A stretch of 64,000 nucleotides of DNA from Galbitalea soli. GTDB taxonomy: Bacteria > Actinomycetota > Actinomycetes > Actinomycetales > Microbacteriaceae. The stretch's first letter is position 1, and every line of letters begins with the position of its first letter. The DNA is taken from positions 62,001 through 126,000 of the forward strand of contig NZ_JAAGWZ010000005.1 in NCBI RefSeq assembly GCF_010686725.1, given 5' to 3'. The notes under the pieces are model-generated. The model ran no database searches. It had not been told where the DNA came from and saw only the letters and a program-made list of their open reading frames with translations. Shown here one piece after another: positions 15,341 to 23,434 of the stretch. The position numbers and the translations under genes are program-made.

Positions 15341-16255
15341 TCAGGCCGGGGACTGCGGCGCGACGAGCCCGAGCTGCTCCACCGCGCGCCCCAGAATGTC
15401 GCGGCAGGCCGTGATGGCGGCGCTCGTGCCGCTCGACCGCCGCGCCGAGGTGAAGATGGTGCGCCGGGGGAGACCCGCCAGCTCGACCAGCCGCACGCTC
15501 GGCGGGCGTCCCGCCCAGACGAGATCGGGCAGCAGGGCGACCGCGTGCCCCGACTCGACGAGGCGGATGTGCGCCTGCAGGTCGGCCGTCTCGAACCGCA
15601 CGTCGGGTTCGAAGCCCGCCGTGCGACAGGCCTGCTCCGCCCAGTGCCGGGACGCGGTGCCCCTCGGCTCCATCACCCAGGCGCTGTCGCGCGCGTCGGC
15701 GATCCCGGTGATGCGGGCCGAGCTGGCCCCCAGCCGGATCGCGTCGGTGCACAGCGGCTGCCGGTCGAGCTCGGCGATCCGCGGGGCCGCGTGCCCCGGG
15801 TACTGCTCGGCGATGACGAGGTCGAACTCCCGCGCCCAGACGGCCGCGAGGGCGCTCTCCGGTTCCCGCTGGGTGATCTCGACCCGCAGCGAGGGATGCT
15901 CGGCCGCCAGCATCGTGAGGGCGAGCGGCACCACGCTCAGCGCCGCCGACTGGAAGACGGCCAGCCGCACCGTCCCGCTCGCGACGCTGCGGGTGCGGGC
16001 GAGGTCGGCCTCCAGCTGCTCCATCCGTTCGAGCAGCGCGTGGGTGTGCTCGACGAGGAGTTCGGCCTCCGCCGTCAGTCGCACGCGGCGCCCGGACTTG
16101 ACGAGCAGCGGCACCCCGACCTCCTCCTCGAGGGCGGAGAGCTGCTGGGAGACGGAGGACGCGCTGTAGGAGAGCGCCTCGGCGACGGCGGCGATCGTGC
16201 CGCGCAGCTGGAGCTCGCGAAGGAGGGCGAGGCGGCGGAGCTCGAGCACGGTCAT
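15341..16255 (-). CDS. LysR-family transcriptional regulator
   Basis: A 304-residue LysR protein. The N-terminal winged helix is clear (TIAAVAEALSYSASSVSQQLSALEEEVGVPLL), then a linker and a type 2 periplasmic-binding-like effector domain starting near VRLAVFQSAALSVVPLAL. The start is the ATG at 16255 behind GGGGG. It is divergent from putA with about 120 bases between the two starts, so it is the best candidate for a proline- or P5C-responsive regulator of putA; that link is inferred from position only. Confidence 0.88.
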   Translation of the reverse strand: MTVLELRRLALLRELQLRGTIAAVAEALSYSASSVSQQLSALEEEVGVPLLVKSGRRVRLTAEAELLVEHTHALLERMEQLEADLARTRSVASGTVRLAVFQSAALSVVPLALTMLAAEHPSLRVEITQREPESALAAVWAREFDLVIAEQYPGHAAPRIAELDRQPLCTDAIRLGASSARITGIADARDSAWVMEPRGTASRHWAEQACRTAGFEPDVRFETADLQAHIRLVESGHAVALLPDLVWAGRPPSVRLVELAGLPRRTIFTSARRSSGTSAAITACRDILGRAVEQLGLVAPQSPA

Positions 16256-16374
16256 CCCCCATTCGTCAGGTATTCCGATCAGTATCGTGCACAAACCATC
16301 GCTTTTCACGATGGATTGACGCGCGCACACTGGAACCGGAACCCCCGCCGAGTGAGAGGCATAGTCTCGTGAGC

Positions 16375-19300
16375 ATGTCGAGCATCGATCCGCAGCCCGT
16401 CCACCACCCCGCGGACCTCGCGGACGAGGCGATCGCCACCGTGCGCCGCTGGCTGCAGGAATCGGCGAGCGTCGCGCCGGATGTGAGCGCCCAGCGACTG
16501 GCCGGCGTGCTCAAGGATCCGCGCGGTCTGCAATTCACCCTCGGCTTCGTCGACACGGTCGTGCGGCCGGAGGACGTGCACGTGGCCGGGGCCAATCTCG
16601 CGCGACTGGGGCGGATCATCCCGCGATTCCTGCCCTGGTACCTGCGCGCGGCGATCGCGGTCGGGGGCATCCTCGGCCCCGTGCTGCCGTGGATCGTGGT
16701 GCCCGTCGCGCGGCGCGTGCTGCGCTCGATGGTCAGCCACCTCGTGATCGACGCGCGCCCGGCCGAACTCGACAAGACCCTCGCCACCCTGCGCCGCCAG
16801 CGGGTGCGGCTCAACCTCAATCTTCTGGGCGAGGCGGTGCTCGGAGACGAGGAGTCGGACCGTCGACTGCGCGGAACCCGCGAACTCCTCGAGCGCGATG
16901 ACGTCGACTACGTCTCGATCAAGGTCTCATCGGTCGTGGCGCACATGTCGATGTGGGGTTTCGAGCAGACGGTGCAGCGCGTGGTGGAGCGACTGACCCC
17001 GCTCTACGAGTACGCGGCCGTCTCCCCGACGCCCAAGTTCATCAACCTCGACATGGAGGAGTACCACGATCTCGACCTGACGATCGCGGTCTTCACGGCC
17101 CTGCTCGACCAGCCGCGCCTCGCGAAGCTCGAGGCGGGAATCGTGCTGCAGGCCTACCTGCCCGACGCGCTCGGCGCGCTCAAGAAGCTCACCGCGTGGG
17201 CGATCGAACGGCGGGCGCGGGGCGGGGCGGGCATCAAGGTGCGCGTCGTCAAGGGCGCGAACCTGGCGATGGAGCGGGTCGATGCCGCCCTGCACGGCTG
17301 GCCGCTCGCGACCCTGCCGAGCAAGCAGGAGACCGACACGAACTACAAGCGGGTACTCGACTGGGCGTTCACCCCGGAGCACACGGATGCGGTGCGCATC
17401 GGCGTCGCCGGCCACAACCTCTTCGACGTGGCGTTCGCCTGGCTCCTGGCCCGCCAGCGCCACGTCGACACCCGTGTCGAGTTCGAGATGCTGCTGGGCA
17501 TGGCGACGGGGCAGGCCGACGCGGTCAAGCGAGCCGTCGGCGGACTCCTCCTGTACACGCCCGTCGTGCAGCCGCACGACTTCGACACCGCCATCGGCTA
17601 CCTCGTGCGCCGGCTGGAGGAGAACGCCGACCCCGAGAACTTCATGAGCGGCGTCTTCGAGCTCGCGAGCAGCGAGGCGATCTTCGAGCGCGAGGCCGGC
17701 CGATTCCGCGCCTCGCTGGCCGGGCTGGATGACCCCCTCCCGACCCCCAATCGCACCCAGGATCGCTCCCACCCGAGCGTCGCGCCCTCCACCGTGGGCG
17801 CCTTCCGCAACGAGCCGGACACGGACTCCGCGCTCGCGGGCAACCGGGCCTGGGCGCTGCGCGTGCTCGAACGCAGTGCGGACTCCACCCTCGGCGTCGA
17901 CACGATCGCGGCCGCCGCCGTGACCGATGCGGCCGCTCTGGAGACGATCGTCGCGGGTGCCGTCGCGGCCGGAACGGGCTGGGGAGCGACCCCGGCTCAC
18001 GATCGCGCGCGCATCCTGCACGACGCCGGCGACGTGCTCGCTGCGTTCCGCGGGCGACTCGTCGAGGTGATGGCGAGCGAGACCGGCAAGACCATCGGCG
18101 AGGCCGACGTGGAGGTGAGCGAGGCGGTCGACTTCGCGCACTACTACGCGGAGCGGGCGCTCGACCTCGACCACGTCACCGGTGCACGGTTCGTGCCCTC
18201 CACACTCATCGTCGTCACCCCGCCGTGGAACTTCCCGGTGGCGATCCCGGCGGGCTCGGTGCTGTCGGCGCTCGCCTCCGGAGCCGCGGTCATCATCAAG
18301 CCGGCTCCGCAGGCGCGCCGCTGCGCGGCCGTCATGATCGAGGCACTGTGGGAGGCGGGCGTGCCGCGCGAGGTGCTCCAGCTCGTCGACATCGAGGAGG
18401 GCGAGCTCGGGCGGGCGCTCATCGCCGACCCCCGCGTCGACCGCGTCATCCTCACCGGCGCCTGGGAGACGGCGGCACTGTTCCGCAGCTGGCGGCCGGA
18501 GCTTCCGCTGCTCGCCGAGACGAGCGGCAAGAACGCGATCATCGTCACTCCGTCGGCCGATCTCGACCTCGCCGTCGCCGATGTCGTGCGCAGCGCCTTC
18601 GGGCACGCCGGGCAGAAGTGCTCCGCCGCCTCGCTCGTCATTCTGGTCGGTTCGGTCGCGTCGTCGGAGCGCTTCCGTCGTCAGCTCGTGGGGTCGGCAC
18701 GGGCCGTGCGGGTCGGCTACCCGCAGGACCCGACCGTCGAGATGGGGCCGATCGTGGAACCCGCGCACGGCAAGCTGCTCTCCGCATTGACGGAGCTGGC
18801 GCCGGGCGAGGAGTGGCTCGTGAAGCCGCGCCAGCTCGACGAGACGCAGCGGCTGTGGTCGCCCGGCGTGAAGGCGGGGGTCGCGCCGGGGAGCGCGTTC
18901 CACCTCACCGAGTACTTCGGTCCCGTGCTCGGCATCATGACCGCGCGCACGCTCGACGAGGCGATCGCCCTGCAGAACGCGAGCGACTACGGGCTCACCG
19001 CGGGCCTCCACTCCCTCGACCCCGACGAGGTGGCCCACTGGATCGACACCGTCGACGCGGGCAACCTCTACGTGAACCGCGGCATCACCGGCGCGATCGT
19101 GCGCCGACAGCCCTTCGGCGGCTGGAAGCGCTCGGCGGTCGGGACCGGGGCGAAGGCGGGCGGGCCCAACTACCTGCTGACCCTCGGCAGCTGGGTCGCG
19201 GTTGCGGAGGAGACGGCGGATGACCTGCTCCTCGACGGCATCAGCGCACCGGTCGCGACCGTCATCACGCGCGCCCAGGCCGGCATGGAGTTCGAGGAGT

Positions 19301-19848
19301 TCGAGCGGGTGCGGCTGGCCGCCCTGCACGACCAGGAGGCGTGGGCGGCGGAGTTCGGCGTCGCGCGCGACGTGAGCGCGCTCGGCGTGGAGCGGAACGT
19401 CTTCCGCTACCGACCCGCCCCGATCACGCTGCGGCTCGCCGAGAACGGCGGCATGGGCGACCTCGTGCGGCTCATCGCGGCGGCGACCCTCACCCGCTCG
19501 CCCCTGTGGATCAGCAGCGCGACGCCACTGCCGACCGCCCTCGTCGAACTGTTCCGCACGCTCACCTCGCCCACATCCGTGCGCTCCGTCGTCATCGAGA
19601 CCGACGCGCGATTCGCCGCCCGCGCTCAGTCGGGCGAACTCGACACGACCCGGGTGCGATTGGTGGGCGGGGATGCGGTGGCGCTCGCCGCGGCGGCGGG
19701 CGGGCATCCCGATCTCGCCATCTGGGGCGCGCCCGTCACGACCGCGGGGCGCATCGAACTCCTGCCCTTCCTGCACGAGCAGGCGGTGAGTGTGACGGCG
19801 CACCGCTTCGGCAACCCCGACCCGGGGATGGCCGAGCTCGTCATCTAG
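16375..19848 (+). CDS. putA: Bifunctional proline dehydrogenase / pyrroline-5-carboxylate dehydrogenase
   Basis: Oxidises proline to glutamate in two steps. Residues about 1-440 form the FAD proline dehydrogenase barrel (NLDMEEYHDLDLT, VRVVKGANLAMERV, GVAGHNLFDVAFAWL). Residues about 530-1000 form the aldehyde dehydrogenase with PPWNFPVAIPAGSVLSALAS, the Glu motif AETSGKNA and the catalytic cysteine in GHAGQKCSAA (near 749). A further 150 residues at the C-terminus are of unassigned function. No N-terminal DNA-binding domain is present, so control is external. TAGTCT ends seven bases before the ATG at 16375, favouring a leaderless start there over the GTG at 16369. Confidence 0.95.
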   Translation: MSSIDPQPVHHPADLADEAIATVRRWLQESASVAPDVSAQRLAGVLKDPRGLQFTLGFVDTVVRPEDVHVAGANLARLGRIIPRFLPWYLRAAIAVGGILGPVLPWIVVPVARRVLRSMVSHLVIDARPAELDKTLATLRRQRVRLNLNLLGEAVLGDEESDRRLRGTRELLERDDVDYVSIKVSSVVAHMSMWGFEQTVQRVVERLTPLYEYAAVSPTPKFINLDMEEYHDLDLTIAVFTALLDQPRLAKLEAGIVLQAYLPDALGALKKLTAWAIERRARGGAGIKVRVVKGANLAMERVDAALHGWPLATLPSKQETDTNYKRVLDWAFTPEHTDAVRIGVAGHNLFDVAFAWLLARQRHVDTRVEFEMLLGMATGQADAVKRAVGGLLLYTPVVQPHDFDTAIGYLVRRLEENADPENFMSGVFELASSEAIFEREAGRFRASLAGLDDPLPTPNRTQDRSHPSVAPSTVGAFRNEPDTDSALAGNRAWALRVLERSADSTLGVDTIAAAAVTDAAALETIVAGAVAAGTGWGATPAHDRARILHDAGDVLAAFRGRLVEVMASETGKTIGEADVEVSEAVDFAHYYAERALDLDHVTGARFVPSTLIVVTPPWNFPVAIPAGSVLSALASGAAVIIKPAPQARRCAAVMIEALWEAGVPREVLQLVDIEEGELGRALIADPRVDRVILTGAWETAALFRSWRPELPLLAETSGKNAIIVTPSADLDLAVADVVRSAFGHAGQKCSAASLVILVGSVASSERFRRQLVGSARAVRVGYPQDPTVEMGPIVEPAHGKLLSALTELAPGEEWLVKPRQLDETQRLWSPGVKAGVAPGSAFHLTEYFGPVLGIMTARTLDEAIALQNASDYGLTAGLHSLDPDEVAHWIDTVDAGNLYVNRGITGAIVRRQPFGGWKRSAVGTGAKAGGPNYLLTLGSWVAVAEETADDLLLDGISAPVATVITRAQAGMEFEEFERVRLAALHDQEAWAAEFGVARDVSALGVERNVFRYRPAPITLRLAENGGMGDLVRLIAAATLTRSPLWISSATPLPTALVELFRTLTSPTSVRSVVIETDARFAARAQSGELDTTRVRLVGGDAVALAAAAGGHPDLAIWGAPVTTAGRIELLPFLHEQAVSVTAHRFGNPDPGMAELVI

Positions 19849-19913
19849 CGCGGGCGACGCCGTTCGGTGGAGAACTCTGACGGGCGCGCGGGGCGAACGA
19901 CTATGCTCCACGC

Positions 19914-21032
19914 GTGCGAGAGCCGAGCGCGACGGCCGGGGCCGCGTGGCCCCCTCTGCAGGATGCCCAGCGCAGCGTCCTCCTCGATCTCCTCGTGCAC
20001 GGCTCGCGCTCCCGCGCCGAGCTCGCGCGCCGCACCGGGCTGTCGCGGCCGACGCTCACGCGCCTGACCCGGGGCCTCATCGATCTGGGGCTCGTGGCCG
20101 AGGGCGAGATCCTGCCGCTCCCCGGGAGGGGACGCCCCTCCGAGATGCTGGAACTCCGGCCCGGCGCCGCGCACTTCCTCGGGGTGCTGCTGGCCGGCGA
20201 CACCGTCCGCGCCGCCGTCACCGATCTCAGCGGAACGGTCGTGCACCGCGAGCAGCATCGACTCGACTCCCGTGACCTCACCGCCCTGGCCACCCTGCTC
20301 ACGCGGGTGTCAGTGCGGCTCACGCCGCAGTTCAACCGGCTCTCCGCCCTCGGCGTCTGCGTGATCGGCGAGGCGCCGCGGCCCGATCCAATGGGGGATG
20401 ACCGGCACTCGCTCCGCGACGCACTCCGTCAGGCGACCCGGCTCCCCAGCGCGATCAGGAGCCCGGTGCAGGCGCTCGCCTCCGCCCACCACTGGTTCGG
20501 CGCCGGGCTCGGGCGGTCGTCGCTCGCGCTCCTCGACGTGGGCGGCGGCATCGACTGCGGCCTCGTGCTCCGCGACGAGGTGATCGAGGGATCGCGCGGG
20601 CAGGCCGGGCGGGTCGGTCACCTCGCGGTCGACACGACCGGGCCCCGCTGCGACCGGGGGCACGCGGGCTGCGTCGCGGCGTACGCGACGGCCCGATCCC
20701 TCGTCGCCGGCTCCGGCATGCCCGACGCCAGCGTGGCGACCGTCGTCGCCGCGGCGCGCGAGGGCGATCAGCGCGCCCTGGCCGCGGTCCGCCTCGCGGG
20801 TACCGCGCTCGGGGTCGCGATCGCCCACATCGTGAACCTGCTCGACGTCGAGGTGGTCATCGTCGCGGGCCTCGGCGGGGCAGTGGTCGACCTCGCGCGC
20901 GACGAGGTGGGCGCCGCGATCGATTCCCGCCGCGACCCGCCGGGTGCCGCACCGCCGCTCGTCGTCTCCGCACCGGGGCCCGTCGACTACGCGCGGGCGG
21001 CCGCGATGAGCGCGGTGCGTCTCGTCGTCTAG
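19914..21032 (+). CDS. ROK-family transcriptional regulator
   Basis: A 372-residue regulator: N-terminal winged helix (SRAELARRTGLSRPTLTRLTRGL, about 32-55) followed by a ROK sugar-kinase-like domain (LDVGGGIDCGLVL near 205). The zinc site appears as CDRGHAGC; the kinase-type AGE-x-GH motif is AGRVGH, so the catalytic Glu is missing, as expected for a regulator without kinase activity. TATGCT lies six bases before the GTG, indicating a leaderless transcript. No sugar operon is adjacent, so its target is unknown. Confidence 0.88.
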   Translation: MREPSATAGAAWPPLQDAQRSVLLDLLVHGSRSRAELARRTGLSRPTLTRLTRGLIDLGLVAEGEILPLPGRGRPSEMLELRPGAAHFLGVLLAGDTVRAAVTDLSGTVVHREQHRLDSRDLTALATLLTRVSVRLTPQFNRLSALGVCVIGEAPRPDPMGDDRHSLRDALRQATRLPSAIRSPVQALASAHHWFGAGLGRSSLALLDVGGGIDCGLVLRDEVIEGSRGQAGRVGHLAVDTTGPRCDRGHAGCVAAYATARSLVAGSGMPDASVATVVAAAREGDQRALAAVRLAGTALGVAIAHIVNLLDVEVVIVAGLGGAVVDLARDEVGAAIDSRRDPPGAAPPLVVSAPGPVDYARAAAMSAVRLVV

Positions 21033-21076
21033 GTGCGCGGCATGAGCAGCATGCGCGGAGTGACGGAATTGGCGTC

Positions 21077-21105
21077 TTTTTGGCCCGACAAAGTGGCCGA
21101 AAAAA
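21077..21105. promoter_or_regulatory. Putative operator of the toxin-antitoxin operon
   Basis: TTTTTGGCC (21077-21085) faces GGCCGAAAAA (21095-21105) as an interrupted inverted repeat directly upstream of the TAGAAT box (21110-21115) that lies seven bases before the antitoxin ATG. Phd-type antitoxins bind such palindromes to repress their own operon. Confidence 0.5.
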
Positions 21106-21122
21106 TGGCTAGAATGGATCCC

Positions 21123-21392
21123 ATGCACACGGTCTCAGTCAGCGAAGCGAAGGACAAGCTCTCGACGTTGGTCGAGAGTGTCGAATCCACCCACGACGCA
21201 GTGGTGATCACTCGCCACGGCAAGGCCGCCGCGGTGCTCATCTCGCCCGACGATCTGGATGCGCTGCAGGAGACGCTCGCCTGGCTGTCCGACCCGGCTC
21301 ACGCCGCGGAGATGGCTGAAGCCGAGGGTGACATCGCGAGCGGCCGCATGCTCTCTCTGGAGGAAGTGCGTGCTCAACTGGCACAGCGGTGA
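21123..21392 (+). CDS. Phd/YefM-family antitoxin
   Basis: An 89-residue antitoxin with the Phd/YefM N-terminus MHTVSVSEAKDKLSTLVESV, the central VITRHGKAAAVLISPDDLDAL block, and an acidic C-terminal tail that should wrap the toxin. It binds DNA as a dimer and neutralises the downstream toxin. The ATG at 21123 follows TAGAAT by seven bases (leaderless); earlier in-frame ATGs would start upstream of the promoter. The stop overlaps the toxin start as GTGA. Confidence 0.92.
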   Translation: MHTVSVSEAKDKLSTLVESVESTHDAVVITRHGKAAAVLISPDDLDALQETLAWLSDPAHAAEMAEAEGDIASGRMLSLEEVRAQLAQR

Positions 21393-21667
21393 CGGCCGCG
21401 CCGTATGAGGTCAGGCTCTCCCGGCCCGCGACGCGGGCGCTCGGCCGCCTCGATCCCAAGCTGGTCGACGCGGTCCTGAGATTTCTCGGAGGACCGCTCA
21501 CTGAGAACCCGATGAGAGTGACGAAGCCCCTCGCCGCCGAGCTCGAAGGACTGCGGGCGGGCTACGTCGGCATCGCCTATCGCGTACTCGTTCGCATCGA
21601 CGAGGACGCCCGCGTGGTGAACGTGCTGCGCATCGCGCACCGCTCCGACGTGTACGGCATTCGGTAG
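21389..21667 (+). CDS. RelE/ParE-superfamily toxin
   Basis: A 92-residue basic protein with the RelE-type C-terminal block YRVLVRIDEDARVVNVLRIAHRSDVYGIR. Relatives cleave mRNA in the ribosome A-site and slow growth. The GTG start overlaps the antitoxin stop by four bases, giving the usual antitoxin-first order. ParE (gyrase) activity is less likely given the YRVLVRID and HRSDVY pattern, but cannot be excluded. Confidence 0.92.
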   Translation: MTAAPYEVRLSRPATRALGRLDPKLVDAVLRFLGGPLTENPMRVTKPLAAELEGLRAGYVGIAYRVLVRIDEDARVVNVLRIAHRSDVYGIR

Positions 21668-21679
21668 TCGCCCCGGGCG

Positions 21680-22048
21680 TCAGTCGCGCAGCGCGGCTCG
21701 GGCGTAGTCGAGCCCGAGTGCCGGATCGACGCCGAGGGCGCGGATGCGGTCGGCGTACACCCGCGCCGCCTCTTTCGCCTGTCGCTCGCGCGGGTCGCCC
21801 TGCGCCGCGACGAAGGAGCCGCTGCGCCCCCGGGTCTCGATGAAGCCGTCGGCCTCCAGCTCGCGGTAGCTGCGGGCGACCGTGCCGGGGGCGAGGCCGA
21901 GGGCCTCGGCGAGCCCCCGCACGGTCGGCAAGCGGATGCCCGCCGCGAGTTCCCCTGAGGCGATCCGCTCCACGAACTGTTCGCGCAGTTGCTCGAAGGG
22001 GGGCACGCTCGACCCGGGGTCGATGCGGAAGGAGGCGGGGTCGATCAT
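21680..22048 (-). CDS. GntR-family regulator, YtrA-like short type
   Basis: A 122-residue regulator made of a GntR winged helix (PPFEQLREQFVERIASGELAAG, LPTVRGLAEALGLAPGTVARS) and only a short tail, as in the YtrA subfamily. No ligand domain is present. Its ATG lies eight bases after the stop of the Lrp gene, so the two are probably one minus-strand unit. YtrA-type regulators usually sit next to ABC transporter genes, which is not so here; the target is unknown. Confidence 0.87.
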   Translation of the reverse strand: MIDPASFRIDPGSSVPPFEQLREQFVERIASGELAAGIRLPTVRGLAEALGLAPGTVARSYRELEADGFIETRGRSGSFVAAQGDPRERQAKEAARVYADRIRALGVDPALGLDYARAALRD

Positions 22049-22056
22049 CCGGCGGC

Positions 22057-22494
22057 TCAGTCGTGTGTGCGGTGGATCAGCCGGGAGAGCACGATCGCGC
22101 TGCGGGTGTGGTCGACGTTGGGCGCGATGCGCACCTTCTCGAGCGCCATCTCGAGGGAGGGGATGTCGCGCGAGCGCATGTGCACGATCGCGTCGGCGGA
22201 GCCCGTGACGGTGCCGGCGTCGACGACCTCGGGAACGCCGGAGAGGATGCGCTTGAGCTCGTCGGGCGCGACCGTGCCGCGGCAGAACAGCTCGACGTAG
22301 GCCTCGGTCGCCATTCCGTCGACGGCGGGGTCGACCTGGATGGTGAAGCTGCGGATGACCCCGTCGGCGACGAGCCGGTCGACGCGCCGCTTCACCGCGG
22401 AGGCGGAGAGCCCGATGACCTCGCCGATGTCGCCGTAGCCGGCCCGGGAGTTCTGTCGGAGAAGATCGATGATGCCGTAGTCGAGATTGTCCAT
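22057..22494 (-). CDS. Lrp/AsnC-family transcriptional regulator
   Basis: A 145-residue feast/famine regulator: helix-turn-helix at RAGYGDIGEVIGLSASAVKRRVDRL, then the RAM ligand-binding domain (VTGSADAIVHMRSRDIPSLE). It is divergent from the dimethylargininase-like gene and RocD, and a 12-bp-arm palindrome lies between them, so I infer control of arginine/ornithine catabolism. TATGCT lies six bases before the ATG (leaderless). A similar Lrp - DDAH-like - RocD arrangement is known from mycobacteria. Confidence 0.92.
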   Translation of the reverse strand: MDNLDYGIIDLLRQNSRAGYGDIGEVIGLSASAVKRRVDRLVADGVIRSFTIQVDPAVDGMATEAYVELFCRGTVAPDELKRILSGVPEVVDAGTVTGSADAIVHMRSRDIPSLEMALEKVRIAPNVDHTRSAIVLSRLIHRTHD

Positions 22495-22508
22495 GAGAGC
22501 AGCATATG

Positions 22509-22538
22509 GCGAATAACTGTGTCAAGACAGTCATTTGC
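22509..22538. promoter_or_regulatory. Palindromic operator between lrp and the ornithine genes
   Basis: GCGAATAACTGT and ACAGTCATTTGC face each other across GTCAAG; 10 of 12 arm positions pair. It sits just upstream of the lrp -10 box (22501-22506) and about 60 bases before the divergent gene, the proper place for an Lrp-type site controlling both directions. Confidence 0.6.
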
Positions 22539-22597
22539 GCTGATTTCTTGCGCTTCAAGCTCTGACATTGCGGATAGGTGCGTGAAACACTGGCATT

Positions 22598-23434
22598 ATG
22601 ACGATGACCGACACCACCTCCGCGACGCCGACGCGTATCGCCACCAAACGTACCGTTCTCATGTGCCGCCCTGACTACTTCACCGTCAGCTACCGCATCA
22701 ACCCCTGGATGCACCCCGAGGCTCCCACCGACACGAGCCTCGCGGTGACGCAGTGGGAGGTGCTGTACAACACCTACCTCGAGCTCGGCTTCGACGTGCA
22801 GCTCATCGACCCGATCCCGGGCCTGCCCGACATGGTCTACGCGGCCAACGGCGGCTTCGTCATCGACAACATCGCCTACGGTGCGAGCTTCACCTACCCC
22901 GAGCGCCAGCCCGAGGGGCCGGCCTACATGGACTGGTTCTGCTCGCAGGGCTTCGACGTGCGCGTGCCCGAGAACGTCAACGAGGGCGAAGGCGACTTCC
23001 TGCTCGTGGGCGGGGTCATCCTCGCCGGCACCGGATTCCGCAGCGCCTCCGACAGCCACGCGGAGGTCGCGCGCATCTACGGACGCGAGGTCGTGAGCCT
23101 CGAACTCATCAACCCGAGCTTCTACCACCTCGACACGGCGGTGGCCGTGCTCGACGACAGCAACATCGCCTACCTGCCGAGCGCCTTCACCGAGGAGGGA
23201 AACCGCGTGCTGCGCGAGCTGTTCCCCGACGCGATCATCGTGAACGAGGAAGACGCCGCGGTGCTCGGGCTCAACTCCTTCAGCGACGGCTACAACGTCG
23301 TGATCGCCTCCCGGGCGAAGGACTTCGAGCGGCAGCTGCGCGAGCGCGGCTACAACCCGATCGGCGTCGACCTGAGCGAGCTGCTGCTCGGTGGAGGAGG
23401 GGTGAAATGCTGCACGCTGGAACTGCGTCGATGA
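22598..23434 (+). CDS. ddaH: Dimethylargininase-like guanidino hydrolase (amidinotransferase fold)
   Basis: A 278-residue enzyme of the arginine-deiminase-like pentein fold. The catalytic triad is visible: Glu/Asp in NEGEGDFLLVGG, His in NPSFYHLDTAVAVL, and the nucleophile Cys271 in GGGGVKCCTLELR. DDAH enzymes hydrolyse methylated arginine to citrulline; close pentein relatives act on arginine itself or release ornithine directly. The neighbour RocD uses ornithine, so an arginine-to-ornithine-type step is worth considering. The exact substrate is unproven. It overlaps rocD as ATGA. Confidence 0.85.
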   Translation: MTMTDTTSATPTRIATKRTVLMCRPDYFTVSYRINPWMHPEAPTDTSLAVTQWEVLYNTYLELGFDVQLIDPIPGLPDMVYAANGGFVIDNIAYGASFTYPERQPEGPAYMDWFCSQGFDVRVPENVNEGEGDFLLVGGVILAGTGFRSASDSHAEVARIYGREVVSLELINPSFYHLDTAVAVLDDSNIAYLPSAFTEEGNRVLRELFPDAIIVNEEDAAVLGLNSFSDGYNVVIASRAKDFERQLRERGYNPIGVDLSELLLGGGGVKCCTLELRR

